NCBI RefSeq assembly: GCF_020509005.1
Contig: NC_063024.1
Location: 1,798,001 to 1,862,000, forward strand
Direction of reading: 5' to 3'
DNA from: Fulvia fulva
Lineage: Eukaryota > Ascomycota > Dothideomycetes > Mycosphaerellales > Mycosphaerellaceae
Length of the DNA: 64,000 bases
In this document: one piece after another, positions 35,485 through 46,570 of the stretch
How positions within the stretch are numbered: the stretch's first letter is position 1
How the letters are laid out: every line of letters begins with the position of its first letter
The notes under the pieces: model-generated
What the model was told of the DNA's origin: nothing
Seen by the model: only the letters and a program-made list of their open reading frames with translations
Databases searched by the model: none
Position numbers and translations under genes: made by a program

Positions 35485-37007
35485 AAAGACTAGGGGAGGT
35501 TCAGGCATGTTTGCGTCACTTCATTGCCATCAGATGCGTGGTTCAAGGGTCATGGGTAATCAGAAAGGGCGCATCCATGAACGACAGCATCGAAACAGGA
35601 TATGTCGCCTCGGGCGCTCTTGCTTTGCGCCCTGCTGGAACCTCATCAGGGCCGACAACAGATCATACTGTCAACCTCGCACATATTTCACAGAGCGGGA
35701 GATCGTTCAGGATCGTGCTGTCCTGGACTGCGACAGCGACGCGAGCAGTCGCAATTCTCAGAGGCTGTTGCGATCGAAGGCCCTTTATTCAGCTCATTAA
35801 AGCGTCTCGCTACCAGCTCAGTAACAAAGTCACAATAGACGGAGTGAAGGTCGAATGGCCGCCCTAGATCACTCACAAACAAGTGAAGACGGTGATGCAA
35901 GCAGTCGCCCAGCTCAACCAGGACAGAATCATCGAAGTCGTGCAAGTTACTGCTGACTCTGCTCGAGACAGAGTGCTGGTGTGCCGCGAAGAGACAGCGA
36001 CATCCACGTGACGGCCGGATAGCTTGACTCTGTGGCTGCCAGAATCCGGTCCACGCAGGACAATTCATAAGTCATCGATGTTCGTGTGATGGCATATCCT
36101 CATTGCGCTAAGAGAGGGCTCGCATCTGTGGTAGCTACAGCCAATATTGACACCGGGGAACAGGATGATTGATCGACGCCGCACGACTGGATAGGGTGTT
36201 CACGCGGCACGGATGCATAAAATTCACATTGCGCAGGTGGGGTACTTTACTGAAACGGCAGGGTTTGGAATGTATGGGATTTGTATGTCCTGCAGGTACT
36301 CTAGTCACGGCAGGGGCATCCTATGAGCCGATCCCACAGCAGCTTCCAGGACCGTGCAGAGTATGACCTGCAGCGTTACATGAGCGGCAAACCCAACGCC
36401 GCCTATATTCACTAGCAGAGGGTGTTATTCGCCCTCTGGAGATCGCAAATAAGCCACCATCTGAAATCCGGTTCCCAGTCTCCGCTTGACAGATGCCAAG
36501 GGATAGTAGATACCGTGCATGAGATCGATACAAGCTGCCAGACCCTCCACATTTCTTTAGCACACTGCGTCTACGGCCATCACATTCCATGGACTGCATT
36601 GGCACGGATGCCTTTGCCTGAGACTGAGGCCGATCTTGTCGATGTGGCCTGGCGCAATCGCGTGAGAGCGCTTTTGGGGAAGCTTCCAATCAGCCGGTCG
36701 GCTACACCTACTTTCGCAATTCACGCAGAATAAAATGATACTGCATGGCACTGCGTTGCCAATAGGGTGAGCGAAAGGTGCGCGCCCGGAGCGACAATAC
36801 AATCGCTACCTCCTAAATCAGACCGCTGCTGCACTTGGTGGTGTTAAAGTGAAGCCACTTTCGAGCTTGCGAGGGTCCAAGAACTGTAGGCGCAGAATAG
36901 GCGCTAAGACAGCTAGACTAGTGCTAGATTTGCCCTCCCTCTTTGAAACAGCACAACTACAACGTATATACACGAAATTCAAGCTTAGAATCTGCTTAGA
37001 TTAACTA
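35485..37007. other. Transition from gene region to transposon cluster
   Basis: No confident gene. A plus frame from 35,481 continues past one TAG at about 35,868 to about 36,010 (ending VLVCREETATST) and the opposite strand is also open at 35,688-36,068, so one of them may be a relic. 36,170-36,980 contains only short frames. CA/TG content is still normal, so RIP has not spread here. Confidence 0.35.
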
Positions 37008-38164
37008 ACGTGCTTCACCACCGAGCGGGCCACACCACCGAGCGGGCCACTTTTGCCAAGAACTGTACCACTTCCACAGATACAGCTATACAACCACCAT
37101 TACAGCGTGTATTGTCTTCAAACGAGGCCAAACTGACCTTAGCTGTCCAGGCCACGAAACGCGACGCGAAAATCACGAATCGACTTGCTACAAAGGTATA
37201 CGACGCGTCTCGAACTACACTAGGGTATCGATTGAATAGACAACCTCCTCGGGGTGACTACGAGCCCAATTCGAAGAAGCTTATAGAGCTAGAAGAGAGG
37301 GTGATACTTGAGTACATACTCGAGCTAGATCTTAGAGGTTTCCCGCTATTAAAGGCTAGTGTACGAGCAATAGCCAATTCATTGCTATAAGAGAAGGGTC
37401 TCAAGCCCGCTAGTCTTAATTAGACAGACAGGTTTATTAGGCGGTATCGTGAGCTAAAGGTTCGCATAACACGTAGATACGATCGTTAGCGAGCCCTAAT
37501 AGAAGATCTAGACGTTATCGAGAAGTGGTTCTTGTTTATACGTAATATAAAGGAGAAGTATAGTATCCTTAACTAGGATACCTATAACTTCGACGAGATA
37601 GGGTTTGTAATAGGTGTCGTTACGTCTTAGAGCGTCGTTACGGGTTTAGAAAGGCGTAGTAGAAAGAGGAAGGTCGTTTAATAGGGTAATAGAGAGGGAG
37701 TAGAGAGATAGCGTATTAGATAGCTCTTATACGAAGCGAGATTAGTAAGCTACGTAAGTCTAACGAGGCCCTTATATAGCGGAAAGTACGAAAGCGCAAG
37801 TATATTTAGTCTAGAGGGTCTCTAACCTTCGATAAGACGTCGTAACTAATACCTCTAGAGGATACTAGGAGGTAGGAAGTAAGTAGAGAGTCGCTAGATA
37901 GTGTTTAGCTAGTACTAAGGCTACGACGCTATAAGCGATATAGCGAGTCGGAGTATAACGTACGTACTTATTAAGTAGACTCGCTAGATAGCGAAGAATC
38001 TAAAGAGGAATTGTCCTCCTAGTAACGATTCTATAGGACGTCGTCGTATTAAGATACCGTCGTTCTTAAAGTAGAAGTAGTATAGTTCTTAGTAAAAGTA
38101 GCCCGCTCGGTAGTATAGCCCGCTGTCTTAGTAAAAGTAGCCCGCTCGGTAGTATAGCCCGCTT
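37008..38164 (+). mobile_element. Fot1/pogo-like DNA transposon copy 1, internally deleted and 3'-truncated
   Basis: Follows TA (37,006-37,007) and begins ACGTGCTTCACCACCGAGC with two 17-bp subterminal units. The first 380 bp are unmutated and encode the N-terminal helix-turn-helix part of the transposase (ELDLRGFPLLKASVRAIANSLL); after that CA/TG disappear and TAG codons appear. It shares exactly the same 733-bp internal deletion as copy 2, so the central DDE region is missing except for the first Asp region (NFDEIGF). The right end carries a tandem duplication of about 38 bp and stops before the terminal CGGTAGTAAAGCACGT, so the right inverted repeat is incomplete. Confidence 0.85.
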
Positions 38165-39059
38165 AGAACAGTACCGCCTAGTAGGAGCAGTGTAGGAAGA
38201 GAGGACACGACGTAGCGCGACGAGACCGGCTAGGAGCGGGGGCTAACGGGGTAGTGACATAGACTACGTACGTTTAGAGGGAAAGCTAAACTAGATAAGG
38301 AGTCGTCGGGGGCGGGAAGGGGTTTCACCTATTCGGGTTTCCCTTTGTATATAACAATAGATATATACCTATATAGGCCGGATAGGGTCCTAGAATAGGG
38401 GAATGACAAATCTATCTATCTATCTATCTATATAATGTTACGGCGGCACTTAGGATAGTCTATTATCCGAAGTAAGCCTAGATAAGGCTCCGCTAGTATA
38501 AAGCTTACGAGCTTTACGACCTCGTCTTTTACCTATTTAGGTAAGCCGGTAGCGCGGGTCTAAGTAGGCCGCTTATGTAGACGTAATATATAATAAGTAC
38601 TATACGTCGGGTAGCGGTAGTATAGATTATACGCTACTTTATAGTCTAGAAGGGTTAGTAGAGAGCTCTACTCCGCTACGCTTACCTTTAGAGGTTTATA
38701 ACCGCTAATAGCATATTTTACCTTATATAGTATAAACTCTATCGTAGATAGCCTAGTATATTACGCTACTAACTAGTATCTTATACTCCCTATAGGCGGA
38801 GCGAGCTCTCTTACTATTTACCGGAGTAAAATAACTTAGTATAGAGCAATAATTAGATAATTTAATAAAGTTAAGCGGACGATAATACTATATTTAAGTA
38901 TACGATAGGACTGAGGCTACCTCTAGATCGAACTTAGGACCTCTAATATTTCCGGTAAGTAAGATCATTATACGCCTAAGTAAAAGTCCGTATAACGGGA
39001 CTATTACCTAAGCTATCTTACTAGTAAAAGTTATATAATCTATACCTTACTATAGTTAT
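38165..39059. repeat. Unclassified RIP-mutated sequence
   Basis: Strongly CA/TG-depleted sequence between Fot copy 1 and a Copia LTR remnant, with a (TCTA)5 microsatellite at 38,411-38,430. The minus strand near 39,000-38,930 has weak tRNA-like A and B box resemblance. No coding frame recognised. Probably a degraded transposon. Confidence 0.5.
38411..38430. repeat. TCTA microsatellite, five units
   Basis: Perfect tetranucleotide repeat followed by TATAATG. Confidence 0.9.
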
Positions 39060-39173
39060 TATTAAATAGGTACGGATTGATAGTAGCGGAGTAGAGTAAG
39101 AGATTAACCCTAACTAACTAATAGTACGAGTATATAGTAATATACTAGGAACTAATATATTAATTATATTAGA
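39060..39173 (-). repeat. Partial Copia-A LTR remnant
   Basis: 114 bp matching the inverted Copia-A LTR from its terminus (TATTAAATAGG, original TGTTAAATAGG) to about its middle, with extra RIP-type changes. It ends at the TA where Fot copy 2 is inserted, and the rest of the LTR is not found on the other side of that Fot copy. Confidence 0.75.
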
Positions 39174-39175
39174 TA

Positions 39176-40308
39176 ACGTGCTTTACTACCGAGCGGGCTA
39201 TACTACCGAGCGGGCCACTTTTACTAAGAACTGTACTACTTCTATAGATATAGCTATATAACTACTATTATAGCGTATATTGTCTTTAAACGAGGCCAAA
39301 CTGACCTTAGCTGTCCAGGCCACGAAACGCGACGCGACAATCACAAATCGACTTACTATAAAGGTATACGACGCGTCTCGAACTACACTATAGTATCGAT
39401 TAAATAGACGACCTCCTCGGGGTGACTACGAGCCTAATTCGAAGAAGCTTATAGAGCTAGAAGGAAGGGTGATACTTAAGTATATACTCGAGCTAGATCT
39501 TAGAGTTTTCCCGCTATTAAAGGCTAGTGTACGAGTAATAGCCGATTCATTACTATAAGAGAAGGGTTTTAAGCCCGCTAGTCTTAATTAGACAGACAGG
39601 TTTATTAGGCGGTATCGTGAGCTAAAGGTTCGCATAACACGTAGATACGATCGTTAGCGAGCCCTAATAGAAGATCTAGACGTTATCGAGAGGTAGTTCT
39701 TACTTATACGTAATATAAAGGAGAAGTATAGCATCCTTAACTAGGACACCTATAACTTCGATAAGACAGGGTTTATAATAGGTATTATTACGTCTTAGAG
39801 CGTCGTTACGGGTTTAGAAAGGCGTAGTAGAAAGAGGAAGGTCGTTTAATAGGGTAATAGAGAGGGAGTAGAGAGATAGCGTATTAGATAGCTCTTATAC
39901 GAAGCGAGATTAGTAAGCTACGTAAGTCTAACGAGGCCCTTATATAGCGGAAAGTACGAAAGCGCAAGTATATTTAGTCTAGAGGGTCTCTAACCTTCGA
40001 TAAGACGTCGTAACTAATACCTCTAGAGGATACTAGGAGGTAGGAAGTAAGTAGAGAGTCGCTAGATAGTGTTTAGCTAGTACTAAGGCTACGACGCTAT
40101 AAGCAATATAGCGAGTCGGAGTATAACGTACGTACTTATTAAGTAGACTCGCTAGATAGCGAAGAATCTAAAGAGGAATTGTCCTCCTAGTAACGATTCT
40201 ATAGGACGTCGTCGTATTAAGATACCGTCGTTCTTAAAGTAGAAGTAGTATAGTTCTTAGTAAAAGTAGCCCGCTCGGTAGTATAGCCCGCTCGGTAGTA
40301 AAGCACGT
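39176..40308 (+). mobile_element. Fot1/pogo-like copy 2, internally deleted, 1,133 bp, complete ends
   Basis: Flanked by TA on both sides (39,174-39,175 and 40,309-40,310). Terminal inverted repeats are about 69 bp, start ACGTGCTTTACTACCGAGC and contain two copies of a 17-bp unit; the few mismatches between the arms are C/T or G/A. The transposase frame is broken by TAG/TAA and lacks the 733 bp that hold the second and third catalytic Asp regions seen in copy 3. Compared with copy 1's unmutated end, every difference I checked is CA to TA or TG to TA. Confidence 0.92.
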
Positions 40309-40350
40309 TATATCTGAATAATATAATATATAATCGTCTAATAAGGAAGG

Positions 40351-40585
40351 TGTCAAGATGTAGCATCTTAAAGGGAGTTAACAATTAGGAAGTGATCTAG
40401 TAGCCTAAGGCATCCACGATAACTCAGCTTGTAGGGAGATACCTTCTCTCCCCTTTAGCTTAGATAGACATCTAACACAATCAATATATTGGTTCCTGAT
40501 ATATTGCTGTATACTCGTGCTATTAGTCAGTTGAAGATTGATCTCTTACTCCACTCCGCTACTATCTACCCGTACCTGTTCAACA
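40351..40585 (+). repeat. Copia-A 5' LTR
   Basis: Starts TGTCAAGATGTAGC, ends CTGTTCAACA. Less mutated than its 3' partner, which reads TGTTAAGATATAGC and ends ATTTAACA. Confidence 0.95.
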
Positions 40586-40597
40586 GGTTATGAGCCC
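40586..40597 (+). other. Copia-A primer-binding site, half initiator-tRNA type
   Basis: GGTTATGAGCCC directly follows the LTR. It is complementary to the anticodon stem-loop of initiator tRNA-Met (GGGCTCATAACC), the internal 'half-tRNA' priming site known for several Ty1/copia-type elements, rather than to a tRNA 3' end. Confidence 0.7.
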
Positions 40598-41030
40598 GGG
40601 TTTGTGTAGGAATAAGAGCAACCTATATCAGTACAGGTTACTTGTATCCCTTGCTATCGTAGTAGAAAACGTCTAGGAATCAGAAGTCTACCCCGTCTAT
40701 CCTGTCAAGGAGCTTAGTTCGATACTAAGTAATAGGTAACCTAGACAAGGACTCTATGCGGCTTACTTAAAGCCAATACCTTGAAGATACTCTGTAGGCA
40801 GAACTGCATCGAGATACTATTAAGAAGGACTTCAAGTAAGTCATTTGAAGCTCTGCTAGGAGAGACAGACCTGTGTCCTAGCCCCGAGACCTCATACCGC
40901 TCCTTTACTTTACTAAGCAGGCCTTAGTATCCACACCTACGAACTTTCCCATTCTACACTAGAAGCCTCAGTAGGATCTGAGCCACCACTTTGGAACATA
41001 CACACCTTGTTTCATTACATCCAATTTATT

Positions 41031-44000
41031 ATGGATTCATACCAAGAGAAGACAGAGGAGAAGGGAGGCAAAATCCCAATTCTTGGGAGGGACAATTGGA
41101 AGAGATGGTTCAACCTTCAGAGATACAAGATGGAGAGCCAATCAGCATTCTTTGCAATTGATGACCTAATGGAAGTGTCTTTTGACAACATCAAGGGCAA
41201 GACTCTGAAACTCCAAGAAGAGGCTACAACCAAAGAGATCCTCAATACGCCAACATGGACAAGACACAATGCAGTGTGCAACTTCAGTATCCTTAGTAGG
41301 ATCACAGAAGAAGATGAATTTGAGCTTAAGGGCTCATGTGAATCTAGAAGAGCTGCTGAGAAGTGGGTGTATCTCTAGAACAAGTATAGCCAGGTGCTAC
41401 CAACCCATGCACATGAGCTCACAAAGCAATTTGTGACCTTTGAGATGAGTAAAGAGTTCACTATCAGATCTGCATGGACACACCTGGTTTCTCTTGGAAA
41501 AAGGATTGCTGATGTTGACCCAGAGGGTCAGTATTACAGGAAAGCTGATGTGAGGATGACCCAGCTCTTAAGCTCACTGCCACCTGACTACCATATAGCC
41601 AGGGATACTATCATGGCTCAGCTAAAGATGGATCATGAAAGGACCTTAAAGATCCTTGAAGCTCAAGAAGCCAGGTTGGATCCCTCTAAGGCTGAGTATG
41701 GCATAGCAGCCACCTGGGTCAAGCCCTCAGGTCTAGCAAGACCACTCTCCTGCCTTCTCTGTGAGAAGGATCATCTGATCAAGGACTGCCCTAGTTTGCC
41801 CAAGGCAAGAAAGGTCCTTAGATCTCATTCCCAACCACCATCTTCCCAGAATACAACACATATCAAGAAGAAGAGAACTCCACCACCCACTTCAAGGAGG
41901 ACACCAAGAGAGAAGTCCTCTATAGAAGAACTTAAGAAAATGGTGAAGAAACTCAGCTTTGACATACTGTCACTCCAGAAGAACCAGGCCTAGTCTTATA
42001 CCTCTAAAGCAAAGAAGACTGGAAAAGGGTTTTCCGCCTAAGAGTCACGTGACTCATGCAGCTCATCCCCAGGGACAATGTCTGATGATGATGAGTATGA
42101 TGAAGTGGCTCACTCAACTGCAGAAGTCCAAGGCAAGTTCCCCTCGTCAGAGTGGTTACTTGACTCCTGTGCTTCATCCTATATGACTGACCAAAGCTGC
42201 CTCTTTAGATCTATGACTCCCTTGACAAGGAAGAAATGGATCAAAGTGGGAGGTGAGTTTTTATTAGCCACTCATATTGGGAATGTAGAGATAAGTGGGA
42301 GAGCTGGCAGAAAAGTTGTTTTAGAAGATGTCCTGCTTGTACCTAAGCTAGGAGTGAACCTGGTTTCATAGAACCAGTTTAGCAAGCAGTTTGGTGTGCA
42401 ACCTCTATCATTTTCTCTTGTTTCCCCCTCTGGTGAGACTGTTGTCTAGACAAAGCTCCTTAGGGGGGTTCCATTCATTGATGAGATTTCTCCCCTCCTA
42501 CAAGAACGGGCACATTACTCATTATATACACCACCAATAGAGAATGCCTTTGTGACTGCTCAATCAGAGACCGACCTGAAGCAGTGGGAGCTTTGGCATA
42601 GAAGATTTGCACACCTTAGAAAGAATTTGCTCTAGAATCTTCACAAGGTAACAGACTTAAAAGAACCTATTCCTATCCCTAAGGATAGCTTTCACCAGTG
42701 CAGAGTATGTTCAATAGCAAAGATGAAGAAGTACAAAGGCAAAGTTACAGAGAGAAGACCTGAAAGACTTGCCCTTGTATCTATTGACATATGTGGCCCA
42801 CTACCAATCTCAAGACTAGGATTCAAATACTGGCTTGAGATTGTTAACAACTTCTCTAGGAAGAAGTGGACCTTTCCTCTTAGGAAAAGAGAAGATGCTC
42901 CAGTTGCTCTCTAGAACTGGAAGATCAAAGCAGAGAGGAAATCATTAGCGCAGCTGAAAGCAGTAAGACTTGACAATGCAAAAGAACTTATTGCATTAGT
43001 GAAGCAGTAGGAGAAGGATTTGGGGATTGGGCTCGAGCCGACTGAGGCATACAACTCTCTACAGAATGGACTAGTTGAGAGGTCAATACAAACCTCAGAG
43101 GACTCTATAAGGGCAATGCTTGAAGAGGCTAAAATGCCGGTTGAATTTTGGCCTGAAGCACTAGAGGCCCAAACTTATATCAGGAACAAACTGCTAAATG
43201 GCCTAGATTACGATAGGTTCAAGGTTTCACCAGATGAGGCTTTTGATAGTATCAAACCGACCATCAACCATTTGAAAGTTTGGGGATGCAAAGCTGTTGT
43301 CTATATAGACACAAGATCCTAACCTTAATAGGCAAGAAGTGACAAGCTAATGAATAGGGGTAAAGAAGCAGTGTTTATTAGGTATATTGAAAACATAGCT
43401 AAAGCCTAGCTCTTTTAGGAACCAGACATAAGAGCTGTTAAACAACACACACATGCAGACTTCTTTGAGGACCAGCCTGGAGGTGATATGGGTCTCAATG
43501 TTCCAACATTGAAACTACCAAGCAGTGCACTAGCTAGGAAGCCCTTAGGAAGGCCGAGGAAGAACGTATCCTTAGGACAATCTACCTACCATTCAGGCGT
43601 CCATCAGAGCCCCCCCGAAATAGATCAGCCAATTGAGAGCCCTAAAGTCGCTTAGCCGAGAAAGCTGTTTGTGCAACTTCCCTAGCCTCCGGAGAACGTA
43701 GGGGAATTTCAGAAAATCGATCAGCCAATTGATAGAAGCTCCCTAGATCCCTAGGAAATAGACGTTACTAGGTCATAAGTGACGGTCCCTAAATCATCCC
43801 TTGGAAAGAGAAAGGCTGACTATGATGTTGAGGGCTATGACATGAAACAGAAAGCCCCAAAATCCATGGTCCCTAAGCCCGAACTAACCACTGAAGTGGG
43901 AGAAGCAATGGACCTCTCAGAGAACCTTGCTGCTTTTCACTAAGCTTTCTTTATAGCTATGCAATCAGTGGACAGTTCAATACTATAGGATAGCGAATTC

Positions 44001-45668
44001 CTAGAAGAAGTTAAGGAAATGGCCTTTGTAGTAACTGTAGAAGCTATTGTATATAAGCAAGAGGTCCCAATTCCAAAATCCTATAAGGATGCTATAAATA
44101 ACAAGAAATGGGGACATCTTTAGAAGGAAGCAATCTAAAAGGAACTAGATGCTCTATAGAGTAACAACACCTAGGAAAATTCTGTTCCACTAAAAGGAGC
44201 AAATCTAGTTACATCAAGATAGGTCTTTGATATTAAGAGAAGCATTAGTGGAGCTATTGAAAAGTTCAAGGCTAGACTAGTTGTAAGGGGCTTCTTATAG
44301 AAGTTTGGTGTTGACTTTATAGAGACATTTGCACCTATAGTAAGACAGGACACCCTTAGGGTGTTTATGGCTATTGTGTATAAGAAGGATCTTTATCTTT
44401 ACCAAGTAGATGTGAACAATACATTCACAGAAAGCACCCTCTATAAAGACATCTTTATGTTACTACTACTAGGAGTTGAGCTTCCACTAAACATAGTGTT
44501 CAAAATCCTCAAAAGCTTATATAGACTTAAGCAAGTAGCTAGAGATTGGAATCAACTCTATGTGTCAAAGCTCAGAGAGATTGGATTTACACAGTCAGAA
44601 GTAGATCCATGCCTACTTATCTATAAGAAGAGGGAGATCATAATCCTTATATATGTGGATGACATTCTAATTGCTGTACCAAAGTTGACAGATGTTCTCT
44701 AGTTCAAAAGAGAACTTGGCAAGATCTTCAAGATCAAAGATCTAGGTGAACCTGAAAAGATCCTTAGTATGAGAGTCACAAGGGACAGGAAGAGAGGAAT
44801 CCTAAAACTTGACTAAGGACACTTTGTTAGGGACAGCCTAGCCAAGATAGGAATGAACTATAAGAAGGCAGCACCTATACACTTACCTATAGACAGCTAT
44901 GAGGCCCTCAAACCTTCAAGCCATATAGATAAGAGGTGTGACAAGGCAGAGTACTAGAGTATCAATAGTACTTAGATGTGGCTAGCAACAATCACAAGGC
45001 TAGACATTGCTTTTGCCCTAGGAAGGATAAGCTCATTTGTGAGTGACCTATCCACCTACTACATGAAGGCTTTGAAGAAGATCACTAGGTACCTAAGATC
45101 ATACCCTAATCTAGGACTTCAGTTCTCAAAGTCTAGAAAAGGACACCTTATTAGATCCTATGATTCTGATTATACAATAGACAAAGCAGACAGAGTCTCA
45201 ATCCTTAGGTATATCTTCTTCCTCTGTAGGGCACCAGTTTCTTAGATGAGCAAGAAGCAAAAGTCTGTAGCAACATCCACAATAGAGGCTAAATATATAG
45301 CTATAAATGTATGTGCGAAGTAGTCCCAATTCCTAGCTTCACTGCTAAGAGAAATAGATTGTCTAGAGTTAGTAGGAGACTGTTCCTATCAACTAAGAAT
45401 CACTAGAAACTAGGAGACTGTATCAAATTTCAGACCAGTCTAATTAAGAGGTGATAATCAAGCTGCCCTCACTCTAGTAAAAGATGTACATGTTTATAAC
45501 AAGTCGAAGCACATTGACATTGCCTATAACGCTGTTAGGAAACTTTAGTAGAGGAGGCTTATTGCTGTTAAGTACACCCCAACCTCTAAGATAGTTGCAG
45601 ACGGGTTTACGAAACCAAAGACTAGTCTATACTTCTAGAGGTTTATAAGCTAGCTAAACCTGTCATAA
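41031..45668 (+). pseudogene. Copia-A Gag-Pol polyprotein, one frame with premature stops (1,545 codons)
   Basis: A single frame runs from ATG 41,031 to TAA 45,666-45,668 with no frameshift; it is broken only by TAG/TAA codons at places that fit original CAG, CAA or TGG. Domains in order: gag (DNWKRWFNLQ; gag knuckle CLLCEKDHLIKDC near 41,755), protease region with WLLDSCASSYMTD near 42,155, gag-pre-integrase (WHRRFAHL), integrase core (SIDICGPLP near 42,782; RLDNAKELI near 42,965; NGLVERSIQT near 43,068), RT with YVDDILIAV near 44,650 and RNase H ending DGFTKPKTSLYF. The second integrase Asp region reads VNNFSRK, where Asp would be usual. The copy is not expected to be functional. Confidence 0.9.
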
Positions 45669-45733
45669 AAAGGTCCAAGTACTATTGACAGGAAGTAAGT
45701 AGACTATAACCTCCTATACGAGATAAGTAGGAG

Positions 45734-45968
45734 TGTTAAGATATAGCATCTCAAAGGGAGTTAACAATTAGGAAGTGATCTAGTAGCCTAAGGCATCTAC
45801 GATGACTCAGCTTATAGGGAGATACCTTCTCTCCCCTTTAGCTTAGATAGACATCTAACACAATCAACACATTGGTTCCTAATATATTGCTACATACTTG
45901 TGCTATTAGTTAGTTAAAGATTGATCCCTTACTCCACTCCGCTACTATCTACCCGTACCTATTTAACA
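45734..45968 (+). repeat. Copia-A 3' LTR
   Basis: Full 235-bp partner of the 5' LTR, with more CA-to-TA and TG-to-TA changes. Confidence 0.95.
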
Positions 45969-45973
45969 GAAGG

Positions 45974-46335
45974 CATAATTACTCTTACCCTCTCTACCTA
46001 TCGTTATAGCTAATTCCGAGTCTCCTACGCGTAGCTATAGTATATTACGTACCTTGTTCGACGCTAACTAGCCGGTACTACGGAATCACTCCTTATATTA
46101 CGGGCCTAGGTGGACGTCTAGTGAATAGCAGTCGGTCACGTGACTTAGTACGGGCCGGCCCGTATACCTCGGCTTATATATTAACTTTCCGTACCTCGTA
46201 CTCCTCTTAGATAGCCTATCTAACAACTTCGTTATTTGCCCTATATTAAGAACGGCTCCCTTATACTTTATTAGACCTCCTTTACTAATAGTAGAATACG
46301 TACTACGAAGGACCTATAAAGTCATAGGTCAAAGA
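45974..46335. repeat. RIP-mutated spacer between the two Copia-A copies
   Basis: 362 bp without coding frame. Contains a TATATATTA motif near 46,175 and a GGGCCGGCCCG palindrome-like stretch near 46,150, which may be part of another element's LTR. Unclassified. Confidence 0.4.
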
Positions 46336-46570
46336 TGTTAAATAGGTTCGAATTAATAGTAGCGGAGTAGAGTAAGAGATTAATCTTTAACTAACTAATA
46401 GCACGAGTATATAGTAATATATTAGGAACCAATATGTTAGTTATATTAGATGTCTATCTAAGCTAAGGGGGAGAGAAGGTATCTCCCTATAAGCTAAGTT
46501 ATCGTAGATACCTTAGGCTACTAGATTACTTCCTAATTGTTGACTCCCTTTAAGATGCTATATCTTAACA
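46336..46570 (-). repeat. Copia-B 3' LTR (inverted)
   Basis: Reads TGTTAAATAGG ... TATCTTAACA on the plus strand and is the same length as both Copia-A LTRs. Confidence 0.92.

Larger units (their letters stand above)
40351..45968 (+). mobile_element. Complete Copia LTR retrotransposon (Copia-A), 5,618 bp
   Basis: 235-bp LTRs (40,351-40,585 and 45,734-45,968) begin TGT and end ACA, and the 5-bp target duplication GAAGG is perfect (40,346-40,350 and 45,969-45,973). A primer-binding site follows the left LTR. One reading frame covers gag, protease, integrase, RT and RNase H in the Copia order. The 5' half still has abundant CA/TG; the 3' half has more stops. It has an inverted partial partner immediately to the right. 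Confidence 0.95.

Noticed and set aside
38090..38165. Repeated GCCCGCTCGGTAGTATA units looked like a CRISPR-like or satellite array
   Set aside because: They are the subterminal units of the Fot1-type inverted repeat plus one tandem duplication; eukaryotic context and no spacers.
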